Shown: piece by piece, positions 1 to 9,329 of the stretch | How the letters are laid out: each line of letters starts with the position of its first letter | Numbering within the stretch: the first letter of the stretch is position 1 | Assembly (NCBI RefSeq): GCF_018860505.1 | Contig: NZ_JAHKPU010000046.1 | Coordinates: forward strand, 1 to 64,000 | Reading direction: 5' to 3' | Source of the DNA: Pacificibacter marinus | GTDB lineage: Bacteria; Pseudomonadota; Alphaproteobacteria; Rhodobacterales; Rhodobacteraceae | Length of the DNA: 64,000 nucleotides | Notes under the pieces: model-generated | The model's input: only the letters and a program-made list of their open reading frames with translations | Database searches by the model: none | What the model was told of the DNA's origin: nothing | Translations under genes and position numbers: made by a program

Positions 1-954
1 AAACCGTGGCAAGACCAGTTCGTCTTGGTCGCAACAATGGATCGTCAACCTCTCGAAATGATCGACAGCATCTTCGGCATTCAAGCCTTCGAGATGAAAG
101 ATCCGCGCCCGATCACGCAACGGTGCTGGAATAAGATCAGCATCATTTGCTGTCATGATCCAGACTACGCGGGACATATCGAAGGGCAATCGATGGAACG
201 GGCACTCAAAACGCTGCGCTGTGCCTGCTTCAAGCAAAGGCAGCAGCGCCGTTGTCAAACTCGTTGACCGCCCACTCTCGCTCCACATTTCCCCCGCTTT
301 ATCAACTTCATCAACCACCATAACCGGATTTGCGGCATGCGAGGACAAGATGGTCTCGACGGGAATACCTGCCTGAGCTGAGCTCCAACCTTTCTCCGTC
401 CCTGTGATCCGGAATCCGGCGCTGCCGCCGCCCACATCGATCAAACGCGAGGGCGTTCCGGCGAGTTCTGCCAGGCGCCGTGCAAAGTGCGACTTTCCGA
501 TCCCTGGCGGCCCCGCAAGGATCACAGGCGGCAGGGCAAGGCCGCACCCGCCGTTCTCGACGTGCGCAAGCATTTGATGCATCACCCATGCGGAAACATC
601 TCGCATCCAAGGGCTTTCGGCATGGAGGTCAGCCGAGAATTGATGGACGGCGTCCTCACATGAGGGCACATTGAGTGTTGCGCCGGCACGGGCCAAGGCA
701 ATAACTTGAGCTCGGGCTTCTTTTGGCAGCGCACTCATACCTGCCTGACGCAAGCGACGAGCATGAGCATAGCCCGCAAGGTCCTTAGCCTTCTTCTCCT
801 GTCGGTAGCCCAGCTCTTGAACACGCCCCCCAAGCTTGAGGTTTCCCTTCATACGGATCCAGGCGTGGATGAAATCCTGCTCCATATCCTCAAGGCGCGG
901 CGTGACGAGATCGGGTGACACAACGACAAAACTGTTAGCTTGACGCTTATCCAT
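1..954 (-). CDS. Lon-like AAA+ ATPase, 3' end outside window
   Basis: The frame is open from an ATG at 954 to the window edge, giving the first 318 residues of a longer protein. A leading region of about 140 residues is followed by an AAA+ module with Walker A GPPGIGKS, Walker B VMVVDEVDKA and a later stretch VVWIMTANDADLIPAPLRDR resembling the sensor-1/arginine-finger part of Lon. The order resembles the Lon ATPase core, but the leading region does not look like the Lon substrate-binding domain, and any protease domain would lie outside the window. The start overlaps the stop of a tiny upstream ORF by eight bases, suggesting translational coupling. Role unknown: a Lon-related protease or another AAA+ chaperone is possible. 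The ATPase call is sure; the specific function is not. Confidence 0.8.
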   Translation of the reverse strand, partial: MDKRQANSFVVVSPDLVTPRLEDMEQDFIHAWIRMKGNLKLGGRVQELGYRQEKKAKDLAGYAHARRLRQAGMSALPKEARAQVIALARAGATLNVPSCEDAVHQFSADLHAESPWMRDVSAWVMHQMLAHVENGGCGLALPPVILAGPPGIGKSHFARRLAELAGTPSRLIDVGGGSAGFRITGTEKGWSSAQAGIPVETILSSHAANPVMVVDEVDKAGEMWSESGRSTSLTTALLPLLEAGTAQRFECPFHRLPFDMSRVVWIMTANDADLIPAPLRDRARIFHLEGLNAEDAVDHFERLTIHCCDQDELVLPRF

Positions 955-1048
955 GACCGCCCCCCGCTCGATACCGATGGGCGCGGCGCGATGCGGTCCC
1001 GATACTGATGATCTTGTTGGTTGCCGAGAGTTTGTGTTGGATGGACAT
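947..1048 (-). CDS. 33-residue basic small ORF coupled to the AAA+ gene
   Basis: A short frame starts at ATG 1048 behind a good AAAGGAG Shine-Dalgarno (complement of about 1059-1065). It ends in a TAA that overlaps the ATG of the AAA+ ATPase gene (start 954). The product is rich in Arg, His and Gly toward the C terminus (motifs ASRRAHRYRAGGG). The ribosome site and overlap suggest it is translated, either as a small protein or as a leader that delivers ribosomes to the ATPase gene. I recognise no family. The frame stays open upstream to 1231, but the Shine-Dalgarno favours the internal start. Confidence 0.45.
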   Translation of the reverse strand: MSIQHKLSATNKIISIGTASRRAHRYRAGGGHG

Positions 1049-1500
1049 GGTTTTGGTCTCCTTTGGTTGAATAACCGGGAGGGCCACGGGCAAATGCCCG
1101 GCCATGATGGCGTCAGTGCTGTTGGAAAAATGACAGAAGTGACCGGCCCCCGGGGTGGGGTTCAAATGGCGCGTATTGCGCCCTGAATATGCCGAATACT
1201 GTAAGTCATGATGGACACCGATAGGCCACATCTGCGGTCTGTGTCAACTATCCGCCGGATCAGCGGTCACCTAATGGAGTGCGGCGAAAATAAATAAATT
1301 GGGATTCATTATTTCTCGACCACCCAAGAAGACCCTCTCTTAGAAGCCGAACAGGGCACAACCGCCTCACCACATTGCAACACCATTCTTGAACACTCGG
1401 GAGAGCCAAAGCCGACGCAGCTGCGCATAATGCAGGCCGCGAGGCTCCCGGAGACACTAAATCACGACAAGCCTCTAGCTTTAAACGATAAATTTGGCTC
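1049..1500. other. gene-poor stretch, no supported CDS
   Basis: About 450 bases between the small ORF and the nrdJ terminator hold no frame with a credible start and composition. The segment around 1397-1452 has several short complementary arms (for example CGGGAG near 1398 with CTCCCG near 1445), so a structured transcript or decayed element is possible. I found no tRNA and no clear insertion-sequence end. It should also contain the promoter for the leftward small ORF/ATPase pair. Confidence 0.4.
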
Positions 1501-1544
1501 ATAAAAATAAGCCCCGTCAAGAGAATTAACTCTTGACGGGGCTT
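1501..1544 (-). terminator. rho-independent terminator of nrdJ
   Basis: A perfect 15-bp inverted repeat, arms 1509-1523 (AAGCCCCGTCAAGAG) and 1530-1544, encloses a 6-base loop. On the minus strand the hairpin is followed by ATTTTTAT (1508-1501). It lies 47 bases past the nrdJ stop and fits an intrinsic terminator for that gene. Confidence 0.9.
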
Positions 1545-1590
1545 GCGCATGCTATTGCTTGCTTTTTCTGCCTTCTGCCTCACGCCACAT

Positions 1591-3867
1591 CTAGCCGCAT
1601 TTGGAATGGCCACAAGACGAACAGGTCATGCATCCTTCGACCATGCGCAATGTGTATTGACCGCAAGATGAGCACGCTTTGCCTTTGGGTTTGCCTTGGC
1701 CAGCATCCATCGCCACGACTTCGGCGTGTGGATCAGTTTTAAGGCCCATGCCTTCGCCTTCGATAAAGCCCGTCTCGATGAGGTGCGTTTCGATCACGCC
1801 GCCGATAGCCGCCAAAATCGATGGGATGTATTTGCCCTGAATCCAAGCGCCTCCGCGTGGGTCAAACACCGCTTTGAGTTCTTCCACCACGAAAGACACA
1901 TCGCCGCCACGGCGGAACACGGCAGAAATCATCCGTGTCAAAGCCACAGTCCACGCGAAGTGTTCCATGTTTTTCGAGTTGATGAAAATCTCGAACGGCC
2001 GGCGATGACCACCGTGAATCGTGTCGTTGATTGTCACGTAAATTGCGTGTTCTGAGTCAGGCCACTTCAGTTTGTACGTGTTGCCCTCAAGTTGCTGCGG
2101 ACGCTCAAGCGGTTCTGCCAAATACACGACTTCTGCGCCGTTTTCCACTTCTGGCGTTTTTTCAGACGTCTCAGACACGGACAAAACAGACCCCGTCACA
2201 TCATTTGGACGGTATGTTGTGCAGCCTTTACAGCCTTGATCCCAAGCGGCCATGTAGACCTCTTTGAAATCGTCAAAGGAAATGTCTTCTGGGCAGTTGA
2301 TGGTTTTGGAAATCGAGCTGTCGACCCATTTTTGCGCTGCCGCCTGCATGCGCACGTGATCAAGCGGCGCAAGCGTTTGCGCGTTGACGAAATGCTCAGG
2401 CAGTTCCGCGTCAGCACCGAATTTTTCACGGTACATTTTGACAGCGTAATCAACGACTTCTTCTTCGGTGCGCGATCCGTCTTTTTGCAAAACTTTGCGA
2501 GTATAGGCATAGGCAAACACAGGCTCGATGCCGGATGACACATTGCCCGCGTACAATGAAATCGTACCTGTTGGCGCGATAGACGTCAGCAAAGCATTGC
2601 GAATGCCGTGTTCTGCGATCGCGTCTTTGACGTCTTGGTCCATGTCGATAAGCGACCCAGAGGCCAAGTATTTATCTTTGTCAAAGAGCGGGAAAGCGCC
2701 CTTTTCTTTCGCAAGCAATGCAGAGCCCATGTAGGACGCGCGGGCGATCATTTTGAGCCATTTTTCACAGGTCGCCGCCGCCTCGACAGAGCCGTAACGT
2801 TGACCAACCATCAGCAAAGCATCCGCCAAACCAGTCACACCAAGACCGATACGACGCTTGGCTTGCGCTTCTTGGCGCTGTGCCTCAAGTGGGAAACGAG
2901 ACGCATCCACCACATTGTCCATCATCCGCACAGCTGTGCCGACGAGATCATATAGGGCGTCCTCATCCATCTCGGCCCCCGCCTCAAACGGGTCTTTGAC
3001 CAAAGTTGCCAAGTTGATCGACCCAAGCAAACATGCACCGTAAGGCGGCAAAGGTTGCTCACCACAGGGGTTGGTCGCTGCAATGGTTTCAACGTAGTTC
3101 AAGTTATTGAGCTTGTTGATGCGGTCGATAAAAATCACACCAGGTTCGGCGTATTCATAGGTGCCTTTCATGATCTTATTCCAAAGATCTTGCGCATCGA
3201 CTGTGTGATAAATTTTGCCATCGAATTTCAAATCCCACGACCCATTGGCTTTCACAGCTTCCATGAAATCATCGGTGATCAATACGGACAGGTTGAACAT
3301 GCGCAAACGTGCGGAATCTTGTTTGGCTTCAATGAATTGCAACACATCGGGGTGGTCGCAACGCATGGTCGCCATCATCGCACCACGACGCGAGCCTGCG
3401 GACATGATCGTGCGGCACATCGCGTCCCACACATCCATGAATGACAATGGACCAGAGGCATCAGCCGCCACACCAGACACGCCTGCGCCTTTAGGGCGAA
3501 TCGTCGAGAAATCGTAACCAATGCCGCCGCCTTGTTGCATGGTCAGCGCCGCTTCTTTGAGCATATCAAAGATGCCGCCCATTGAATCTGGTACAGTGCC
3601 CATAACGAAACAATTGAACAAAGTCACAGCGCGTCCAGTGCCCGCGCCGGCCAAAATGCGGCCTGCTGGCAGGTACTTAAACCCTTCCAACGCATCGTAG
3701 AATTTTGCTTCCCAAGCCTCGGAATCTTTTTCAACCGCGGCCAAAGCCCGCGCAACGCGGCGCCAGCTGTCTTCGACGCTTTGGTCAACGACAGTCCCAT
3801 CTGCGTCTTTCAAACGGTATTTCATGTCCCAGATTTGTTCAGCGATGGGGGCAGCAAAGCGCGTCAT
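1591..3867 (-). CDS. nrdJ: adenosylcobalamin-dependent (class II) ribonucleotide reductase
   Basis: The 758-residue protein reduces ribonucleotides to deoxyribonucleotides using adenosylcobalamin to generate a thiyl radical, so it works with or without oxygen. It carries the class II/I radical motif NPCGE (about residues 266-270, with the active-site Cys), a candidate redox Cys in LFNCFV near residue 86, the substrate loop GACLLGSINLA, and a C-terminal Cys-rich tail with CSSCGQ and CSSCGHSKCG that would shuttle electrons to the active site. Length fits the single-chain NrdJ of alphaproteobacteria. ATG 3867 is the best-supported start, although the Shine-Dalgarno is weak. It is monocistronic, ending in a strong terminator, and diverges from a DUF1489 gene. 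Cofactor need ties it to cobU elsewhere in the window. Confidence 0.97.
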   Translation of the reverse strand: MTRFAAPIAEQIWDMKYRLKDADGTVVDQSVEDSWRRVARALAAVEKDSEAWEAKFYDALEGFKYLPAGRILAGAGTGRAVTLFNCFVMGTVPDSMGGIFDMLKEAALTMQQGGGIGYDFSTIRPKGAGVSGVAADASGPLSFMDVWDAMCRTIMSAGSRRGAMMATMRCDHPDVLQFIEAKQDSARLRMFNLSVLITDDFMEAVKANGSWDLKFDGKIYHTVDAQDLWNKIMKGTYEYAEPGVIFIDRINKLNNLNYVETIAATNPCGEQPLPPYGACLLGSINLATLVKDPFEAGAEMDEDALYDLVGTAVRMMDNVVDASRFPLEAQRQEAQAKRRIGLGVTGLADALLMVGQRYGSVEAAATCEKWLKMIARASYMGSALLAKEKGAFPLFDKDKYLASGSLIDMDQDVKDAIAEHGIRNALLTSIAPTGTISLYAGNVSSGIEPVFAYAYTRKVLQKDGSRTEEEVVDYAVKMYREKFGADAELPEHFVNAQTLAPLDHVRMQAAAQKWVDSSISKTINCPEDISFDDFKEVYMAAWDQGCKGCTTYRPNDVTGSVLSVSETSEKTPEVENGAEVVYLAEPLERPQQLEGNTYKLKWPDSEHAIYVTINDTIHGGHRRPFEIFINSKNMEHFAWTVALTRMISAVFRRGGDVSFVVEELKAVFDPRGGAWIQGKYIPSILAAIGGVIETHLIETGFIEGEGMGLKTDPHAEVVAMDAGQGKPKGKACSSCGQYTLRMVEGCMTCSSCGHSKCG

Positions 3868-3990
3868 ATGGTCGGTCCGATCTTGTGCGAGTCGTTGTTG
3901 GAAGGCCTGTGATTTACCCTAGCCCCATGCTAAGAGCAACACGTCGCCGAGCGAAAACAGCTAAATAATCACTACACCTAGGGGTACATC

Positions 3991-4410
3991 GTGCCAGAAC
4001 ACATACATCTTGTAAAACTCTGTGTGGGAATCGACAGCTTTGATGATCTCGATAGGCACATTTCCGCAACATCGGGCGATACCACGGGTCACGTAACGCG
4101 GATGCGACCCAAGCAAGAAGCACAGCTGTTAAACGGTGGCTCGCTGTATTGGGTGATCAAAGGCGTTATTCAAGCGCGACAAGAGGTCTTGGCCCTTGAT
4201 GAATACAACGGCGGTGATGGCATCAAACGTTGTCGTATTGTGTTGGCCAAGCCCTTGATCCGTACACAAAATGCCCCCCGTCGCGCGTTTCAAGGCTGGC
4301 GCTACCTCAAACCCGAAGACGCACCTGCCGATATGCCAAAGGGACGCGAACACGAAGACGAGCTGCCAACAGAATTGGCACAAACCTTAGCGGACCTTGG
4401 CCTGTTCTAA
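3991..4410 (+). CDS. DUF1489 family protein
   Basis: A 139-residue protein starting at GTG 3991, preceded by AGGGG at a proper distance. The sequence (VKLCVGIDSFDDL at the N terminus, GGSLYWVIKGVIQARQ in the middle, and GIKRCRIVLAKPLI followed by RRAFQGWRYL) matches the alphaproteobacterial DUF1489 family, whose function is unknown. There is no signal peptide or membrane segment, so it should be cytosolic. It diverges from nrdJ across 123 bases that must carry both promoters. It converges on hisG with 49 bases between, in which I see no clear terminator. Confidence 0.85.
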   Translation: MPEHIHLVKLCVGIDSFDDLDRHISATSGDTTGHVTRMRPKQEAQLLNGGSLYWVIKGVIQARQEVLALDEYNGGDGIKRCRIVLAKPLIRTQNAPRRAFQGWRYLKPEDAPADMPKGREHEDELPTELAQTLADLGLF

Positions 4411-4459
4411 GGTCTGTTTTAAACCAATCACCCACCCAAAACTGTCAGGCGCGCTTTCG

Positions 4460-5158
4460 TCAGTCACCCAAGTCCAGCTTTTGCTTCAATTCAAACATGG
4501 TCGCACGATCCGCGTCAGACCATGGCGCCGTGCGACTTTTAAACAAAGTCGCCTGAGATTTGTGCACTGGTTCACACGTCAAAATTTTAAGATGGTTCGC
4601 TCGCAGGGTTTCCCCTGTCGACGTGATGTCCGCCACAACTTCGGCGGTTAGATTTTTCACTGTGCCCTCAGTCGCGCCTTGAGAATCCACCAGCTGATAA
4701 TCAGCCACGCCATTGGCTTTCAAAAACTCGTGCACGAGGTGGTGATACTTGGTCGCAATGCGCAGGCGAAATCCGTGACGCTTGCGAAATGCCGAAGCTG
4801 CGGCATCCAGATCATCCAGATTATCCACATCAACCCAAGCTTTTGGCACAGCAATAATCAAGTCTGCGTGGCCAAAGCCCATGACTGACAGTTCACCAAT
4901 TTTAGTGTCCCAGCCTACAAGTTTGTCACGCACCAAATCCGACCCAGTCACACCCAAATGGATGCGCCCAGCGGCCAGTTCACGTGGGATTTCCGAGGCA
5001 GAAAGCAACACAAGCTCAACCCCATCAATGCCTTCGACAGCGCCAGAATATTCGCGCTCTGCACCGGTTTGTTTCAGCGTGATCCCACGTGCAGCAAACC
5101 AATCAAAGGTTTTGTCCATCAAGCGACCTTTGGACGGGATACCAAGTTTGATGGTCAT
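4460..5158 (-). CDS. hisG: ATP phosphoribosyltransferase, short-form catalytic subunit
   Basis: HisG catalyses the first step of histidine synthesis, joining ATP and PRPP. At 232 residues this is the short form, which lacks the C-terminal regulatory ACT-like domain and needs HisZ. Visible family features are the N-terminal GIPSKGRLMDKT, GVTGSDLVRD in the substrate-binding lobe, and the PRPP-loop-like ADITSTGETL near residue 180. The start overlaps the hisZ stop by four bases (ATGA), the third gene of a hisS-hisZ-hisG unit read leftward, so subunit production is probably translationally matched. Confidence 0.97.
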   Translation of the reverse strand: MTIKLGIPSKGRLMDKTFDWFAARGITLKQTGAEREYSGAVEGIDGVELVLLSASEIPRELAAGRIHLGVTGSDLVRDKLVGWDTKIGELSVMGFGHADLIIAVPKAWVDVDNLDDLDAAASAFRKRHGFRLRIATKYHHLVHEFLKANGVADYQLVDSQGATEGTVKNLTAEVVADITSTGETLRANHLKILTCEPVHKSQATLFKSRTAPWSDADRATMFELKQKLDLGD

Positions 5159-6255
5159 AATGCACCCTCCTGAACAGCCAAAATCATCGCGGGTCGCATC
5201 ACGCCCCCCACTGCCGGAATAGACCGCCCATGCCCCAGCACCGAGGTCAAAGCATCATAACGTCCCCCCGTGGCCACGGGGGGCAGATCAGCACGGCCCT
5301 CGGCGTAGAACCCGAAGACAAATCCATCGTAATATTCCATCGATGTACGACCATAAGCCGTCTCAAACTCAAGATTTTCAACATCAACACCGCGCGCATC
5401 CAATGCATCGACACGGGCGCGCAATTGATTCACTGCGGGTAAGATCGCGTCCATATCCACCGCGATATCACGCAAGGCTGACAAAACGTGAGGCACGGTT
5501 TCTTTGAGGGACAAAATATCGTTAAGCAGTTCAATTTCGCTAGAAGATATTGAGGGTTCAGCCGCATCTGTCGACAGCGCCATAACCCGATCCAAAATTT
5601 CGGTTTCCGTCCGCAATCCGATCGCTGGTGCATTGTTGGCTGCCATATTGGCGCGCACGCGTGCAAAGTTTTCTTCGCGCATCTCGGCGCCTTTTACTGA
5701 ATATCGGTTCATCAACGCGCGAAAACGGCGCGGACGCCAAATATGGCGCAGCAAAGCATTGCGACGGGTTTCGGTGGTTTTAAGGCCGCGCACAGCAGCC
5801 ATCAAAATTCCGATATCTCCGGTCGCAGCACGCAAACCTAGCGGCGATAGAATGTCAGAGAAAGCCGCGAACACTTCAGCATCGGCAGCCGCAGGATTGC
5901 TGCCGTCAAACACCTCATAGCCGACTTGAATGTATTCAGCAGCGCGATCCAATAGATCGTCTTGCTTGCGAAACACTTCGCCTGCGTAGGTATAGCGCGC
6001 AGGATCCGCGCCGCTGTCCATATGCGTTTGCACCACAGGCACGGTGAAATCGGGGCGTAACATCATTTCGCCACGCGCGGGGTCATTGGTCACATAAGCG
6101 CGGTGACGAATGTCTTCGCCGTAGAGATCAAGTAACACTTCCGCAGGCAGCAAAATATCGGTTTCGACATCGACAGCACCTAGCCCTTCAAAATAAGTTT
6201 TAAGGCGCGCAGCTTCTGCCCGAACACGGGACTTTGGCATCGTTTTCAACGGCAT
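5155..6255 (-). CDS. hisZ: ATP phosphoribosyltransferase regulatory subunit
   Basis: HisZ is a catalytically inactive paralogue of histidyl-tRNA synthetase that binds short HisG and provides histidine feedback control. The 366-residue sequence keeps a class II synthetase fold signature (FTVPVVQTHM, FRKQDDLLDRAAEYIQVGYE, GGRYDALTSVLG) but has no C-terminal anticodon-binding domain, as expected. It starts at ATG 6255, where the hisS stop and hisZ start share one base (TAATG), and overlaps hisG at the other end. A synthetase and its regulatory paralogue side by side suggest the pair derives from an ancestral duplication; that is inference. Confidence 0.96.
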   Translation of the reverse strand: MPLKTMPKSRVRAEAARLKTYFEGLGAVDVETDILLPAEVLLDLYGEDIRHRAYVTNDPARGEMMLRPDFTVPVVQTHMDSGADPARYTYAGEVFRKQDDLLDRAAEYIQVGYEVFDGSNPAAADAEVFAAFSDILSPLGLRAATGDIGILMAAVRGLKTTETRRNALLRHIWRPRRFRALMNRYSVKGAEMREENFARVRANMAANNAPAIGLRTETEILDRVMALSTDAAEPSISSSEIELLNDILSLKETVPHVLSALRDIAVDMDAILPAVNQLRARVDALDARGVDVENLEFETAYGRTSMEYYDGFVFGFYAEGRADLPPVATGGRYDALTSVLGHGRSIPAVGGVMRPAMILAVQEGAL

Positions 6256-7754
6256 TAGGAATACATCTCGATGATTTCACGGACCTTGGCGATCATGTCG
6301 CCGCGCGGCACTTCGTATTGCGAGGGACGTTCTTTCCATTCTTCAAGCGTGGCATTTTCTGCCAGTTTTGCGCCCAAGATCAGGTCTTTGATTTGAATGA
6401 CATCGCGCTCTTGCTCGTCACCGCCTTGGATGATCGCCACAGGGCTCATCCGTTTGTCAGCGTATTTCAACTGGTTGCCAAAGTTCTTGGGATTGCCCAA
6501 GTAAACCTCAGCGCGAATACCTGCATCGCGCAACTCAGACACCATCTGCATGTAGTCGCCCATACGCGCTTTATCCATCACCGTAACCACAACAGGCCCA
6601 GCAGGTGCATCATTCATTCGGCCTTTGGCGCGTAACGCTGCCAAAAGGCGATCAACTCCGATCGAGACACCTGTGGCAGGTACTTCTTGGCCCGTAAAGC
6701 GTTTAACCAGATCATCATAACGACCGCCGCCAGCAACAGAACCAAAGTCCCGCACGCGGCCTTTTTCGTCCTCAATTTGGAACGTCAACTCGGCCTCGTA
6801 GACAGGTCCCGTGTAGTATCCAAGACCACGCACAACAGACGGATCGATCACGATGCGATCCGCGCCATAGCCCTGCCCCGCAAGAAGGTCTGCGATCTGG
6901 CGCAATTCATCAACACCTGTCACACCCGTTTGCGAGCCTTCAACCAATGTTGCAAGCCGCGCAATGGTGCCTGCGTTGTCGTCTTGGCGACCATTTACAA
7001 AACCCAAGATCAGCTCGACCTGCGCGCGCTCAAGTCCCGCGCCTTCGGTGAAATCGCCACTGTCATCTTTGCGACCATCCGTGAGCAGCGCCATGACGCC
7101 TGCGTCGCCGAACTTGTCGTGTTTGTCGATTGTGCGCAGAACGATGCCGCGCACAGAGGCAAATTCGTCTGTATCAGGCAAGCCAGCGGCCTCCAGTACA
7201 CCATCAAGCACCTTACGGTTGTTCACGCGGATGATGTAATCCCCACGCGGAATACCGACCTTTTCCAAAGTATCTGCCAACATCGAACAAATCTCGGCAT
7301 CGGCGGCCACGCTTGGTGCACCAACGGTGTCTGCATCGCATTGATAGAACTGACGGAACCGACCGGGTCCAGGTTTTTCATTGCGCCACACAGGGCCCAT
7401 CGCGAAACGGCGGTAAGGCGACGGCAAATCATTGCGGTATTGCGCCGCAACGCGTGCAAGCGGCGCGGTCATATCATAGCGCAAGGCCATCCAATCGCCG
7501 GGCTTTTCAAGATCCGCATCCTCTTGCCACGCGAACACGCCCTCGTTCGGGCGGTCTACGTCGGGCAAGAATTTTCCCAAGGCCTCAACCGTTTCAACAG
7601 CCGAGGTTTCCAGCGCCTCAAACCCGTACAAATGATACACTTCGGCAATCTGATCGAGCATCGCTTTGCGCTCGCTCACTTCTACGCCAAAGTAATCACG
7701 AAAGCCCTTTGGCGTGATCGCCTTGGGGCGCGGGGTCTTTTTGGGCTTTGCCAT
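6255..7754 (-). CDS. hisS: histidyl-tRNA synthetase
   Basis: This 499-residue class II synthetase charges tRNA-His. It shows motif 1 near the N terminus (PKGFRDYFG), motif 2 ([20 protein letters not shown]), the HisA loop ([10 protein letters not shown]), motif 3 region ([13 protein letters not shown]) and a C-terminal anticodon-binding domain (VVVTVMDK through QIKDLILG). The length fits the alphaproteobacterial group. It is the first gene of a leftward hisS-hisZ-hisG unit, linking tRNA-His charging to control of histidine synthesis. The promoter should lie in the 182 bases shared with the divergent slyX gene. Confidence 0.97.
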   Translation of the reverse strand: MAKPKKTPRPKAITPKGFRDYFGVEVSERKAMLDQIAEVYHLYGFEALETSAVETVEALGKFLPDVDRPNEGVFAWQEDADLEKPGDWMALRYDMTAPLARVAAQYRNDLPSPYRRFAMGPVWRNEKPGPGRFRQFYQCDADTVGAPSVAADAEICSMLADTLEKVGIPRGDYIIRVNNRKVLDGVLEAAGLPDTDEFASVRGIVLRTIDKHDKFGDAGVMALLTDGRKDDSGDFTEGAGLERAQVELILGFVNGRQDDNAGTIARLATLVEGSQTGVTGVDELRQIADLLAGQGYGADRIVIDPSVVRGLGYYTGPVYEAELTFQIEDEKGRVRDFGSVAGGGRYDDLVKRFTGQEVPATGVSIGVDRLLAALRAKGRMNDAPAGPVVVTVMDKARMGDYMQMVSELRDAGIRAEVYLGNPKNFGNQLKYADKRMSPVAIIQGGDEQERDVIQIKDLILGAKLAENATLEEWKERPSQYEVPRGDMIAKVREIIEMYS

Positions 7755-7936
7755 GGGGCAGCTCCTGAGGTCTCACGGCGCAGCGTTCGGTGCTGCACTT
7801 GTGGTTGCACTTGCGCGCGGCATAGCCCAAGGGGGGGATCAGAGCAAGCAATTGGCGCGAATTGGGGATGAAATCGCTGATGATTTCACCTAAGTTACAC
7901 AATGTTCAAACCCATGATCCTCAAAGGACGACACAG

Positions 7937-8173
7937 ATGACTGAGCACGTAAGCGATACAGACGCATCCGAGATCCGCATGATGGCGCTCGAGGAACAGG
8001 TCGCGCATTTGACCAAAACCGTCGAGGAACTGTCAGATGTCGTTGCGCGCCAAGAGCAGGTGATCGAGGTTTCTACCCGTCGTTTGGCCATGTTGATGCA
8101 ACGAGAGGCAGGCCGCGAAGCAGATGGCGGCGGCACCGTGGCCTTGGCCGATCAACGCCCGCCGCATTGGTAA
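7937..8173 (+). CDS. slyX: SlyX family coiled-coil protein
   Basis: A 78-residue cytosolic protein. Residues 15-60 form a predicted coiled coil (MALEEQVAHLTKTVEELSDVV) and the C terminus ends in RPPHW, the proline-histidine tail typical of SlyX. The ATG at 7937 follows AAAGGACG; the frame stays open back to 7862 but the upstream part lacks family resemblance. The family's function is not established. It diverges from hisS. Confidence 0.85.
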   Translation: MTEHVSDTDASEIRMMALEEQVAHLTKTVEELSDVVARQEQVIEVSTRRLAMLMQREAGREADGGGTVALADQRPPHW

Positions 8174-8195
8174 GCCCATTGGCGGTTCTCAGACC

Positions 8196-9329
8196 CTATC
8201 GCAGCTCTTTGGTTTCCATTTTTCCGTCATGCAGTAACAGCTCAAGCCAACCTTTGGCATCGCCAAACTGTTTATAAACGGAAACAAACGCCATATGCTT
8301 TTCAAGTTTATCCACTTTGCCTGACGGGCATGGGGTATTGCGCCCAACGCTGCAAACTTTTGATTTTATAGTCTCATAACTGTTGTCAGCCTTGGACCAA
8401 GACACTTTCGAGCGCGCTTTAGAATAGCGATGGACTTCGTGCAGACTAGGTGAGCCAAACAAGATCAATGCGGCGGTCACTTGACGCGCACAGCCATCAC
8501 TAAACCCCGTAATAAACTGCGTACGCGGGGCGGTGCTGGAGGGATCTGTATCGAAAATTTGCCAAGTGGGTGCCCCTGAACTGGGGAACTGGTCCACCCG
8601 TTTGCCCATATCCTTTGGGCGCGCTTCGCAAGAAATACCAACAGTTCCAAAAGGCAAAACCTCGCCGACTGCGACTGTCGAATGCGATTTATTGGCCTTT
8701 GTTGATCCACCTTTGGGCTTTAAAAAGCCGAATAATGGCTTTCTAGGTAAAGCTTGTGTGTCGGGGGCCGTTTCAGGTGCAATCACCGTCTCTGTCTGTG
8801 GGAGGGCGTCAGTTGAATCATCCGGCGCAAGGCTCGGCGCTTCATTTAAATCTTGCGGCGTATCCGGTACAGGGGCCCTAAGCGCTGCCTGCGTCACATC
8901 ATCTGTGGCCTTGGGTTTCAAAAACCCGAACAAACCACCCAGCCCCGATTTAACCGGCGTTGTGGTCTCAAGAATAGGATCGGTGCCTTGCGATTGAGGC
9001 GCATTCTCTGCGACTGTTATCGCATCTGGTTTCGCGCCTTCATCTGTGGCCGACGCCCCATCCACAACCTCGATATCCGTTCCAGCCAGAACCGCGGGTG
9101 CGGGTTGCGGCTTAGGCTTTAAAAACCCCAGAAAGCTTTTTTTCTCAGGTTCCGCATCGGTTTGCACCGCCAGTGCGGCCTGTTCAAAAGCCGCAGCTAA
9201 ATCGGTTTCGACAGTAGAATCATCTACCGCAACAAGTGGTTTGCTTTCGACACTGATTTGCACAGCAGGCAAGCTCATTTGACACGCTGGCAACACCAGA
9301 ACGACTGCGACAGCCCCCAATACCCGCAT
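8196..9329 (-). CDS. lipoprotein with three FGFLKPK repeats
   Basis: The 377-residue product begins with a short signal sequence and the lipobox LPAC, giving an acylated Cys16. A low-complexity, Asp/Ala/Pro/Thr-rich region up to about residue 215 contains three near-identical motifs, FLGFLKPK (66-73), LFGFLKPK (133-140) and LFGFLKPK (199-206), about 66 residues apart. The C-terminal 160 residues look folded and contain four cysteines (GISCEA, DGCARQ, KVCSVGRNTPC). ATG 9329 is favoured over the TTG one codon upstream: it overlaps the dnaE stop by one base (TGATG), so it is translationally coupled to dnaE. I do not recognise the family. The repeats could dock a periplasmic partner or peptidoglycan; this is inference. 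Confidence 0.8.
   Translation of the reverse strand: MRVLGAVAVVLVLPACQMSLPAVQISVESKPLVAVDDSTVETDLAAAFEQAALAVQTDAEPEKKSFLGFLKPKPQPAPAVLAGTDIEVVDGASATDEGAKPDAITVAENAPQSQGTDPILETTTPVKSGLGGLFGFLKPKATDDVTQAALRAPVPDTPQDLNEAPSLAPDDSTDALPQTETVIAPETAPDTQALPRKPLFGFLKPKGGSTKANKSHSTVAVGEVLPFGTVGISCEARPKDMGKRVDQFPSSGAPTWQIFDTDPSSTAPRTQFITGFSDGCARQVTAALILFGSPSLHEVHRYSKARSKVSWSKADNSYETIKSKVCSVGRNTPCPSGKVDKLEKHMAFVSVYKQFGDAKGWLELLLHDGKMETKELR

Noticed and set aside
1380-1460. Possible tRNA-like structure
   Set aside because: No cloverleaf arms or T-loop sequence; no tRNA was found anywhere in the window.
1260-1613. Leftward 117-codon frame over the nrdJ terminator
   Set aside because: It runs through the terminator hairpin and into the nrdJ coding end in another frame, without a ribosome site or protein-like composition.
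4001-4016. NrdR-box-like sequence near nrdJ
   Set aside because: ACACATACATCTTGTA is a weak match and lies inside the DUF1489 coding region.
6687-7871. Long rightward frame antisense to hisS
   Set aside because: Opposite-strand shadow of a certain gene; the product is rich in Arg, His and Cys with no domain.
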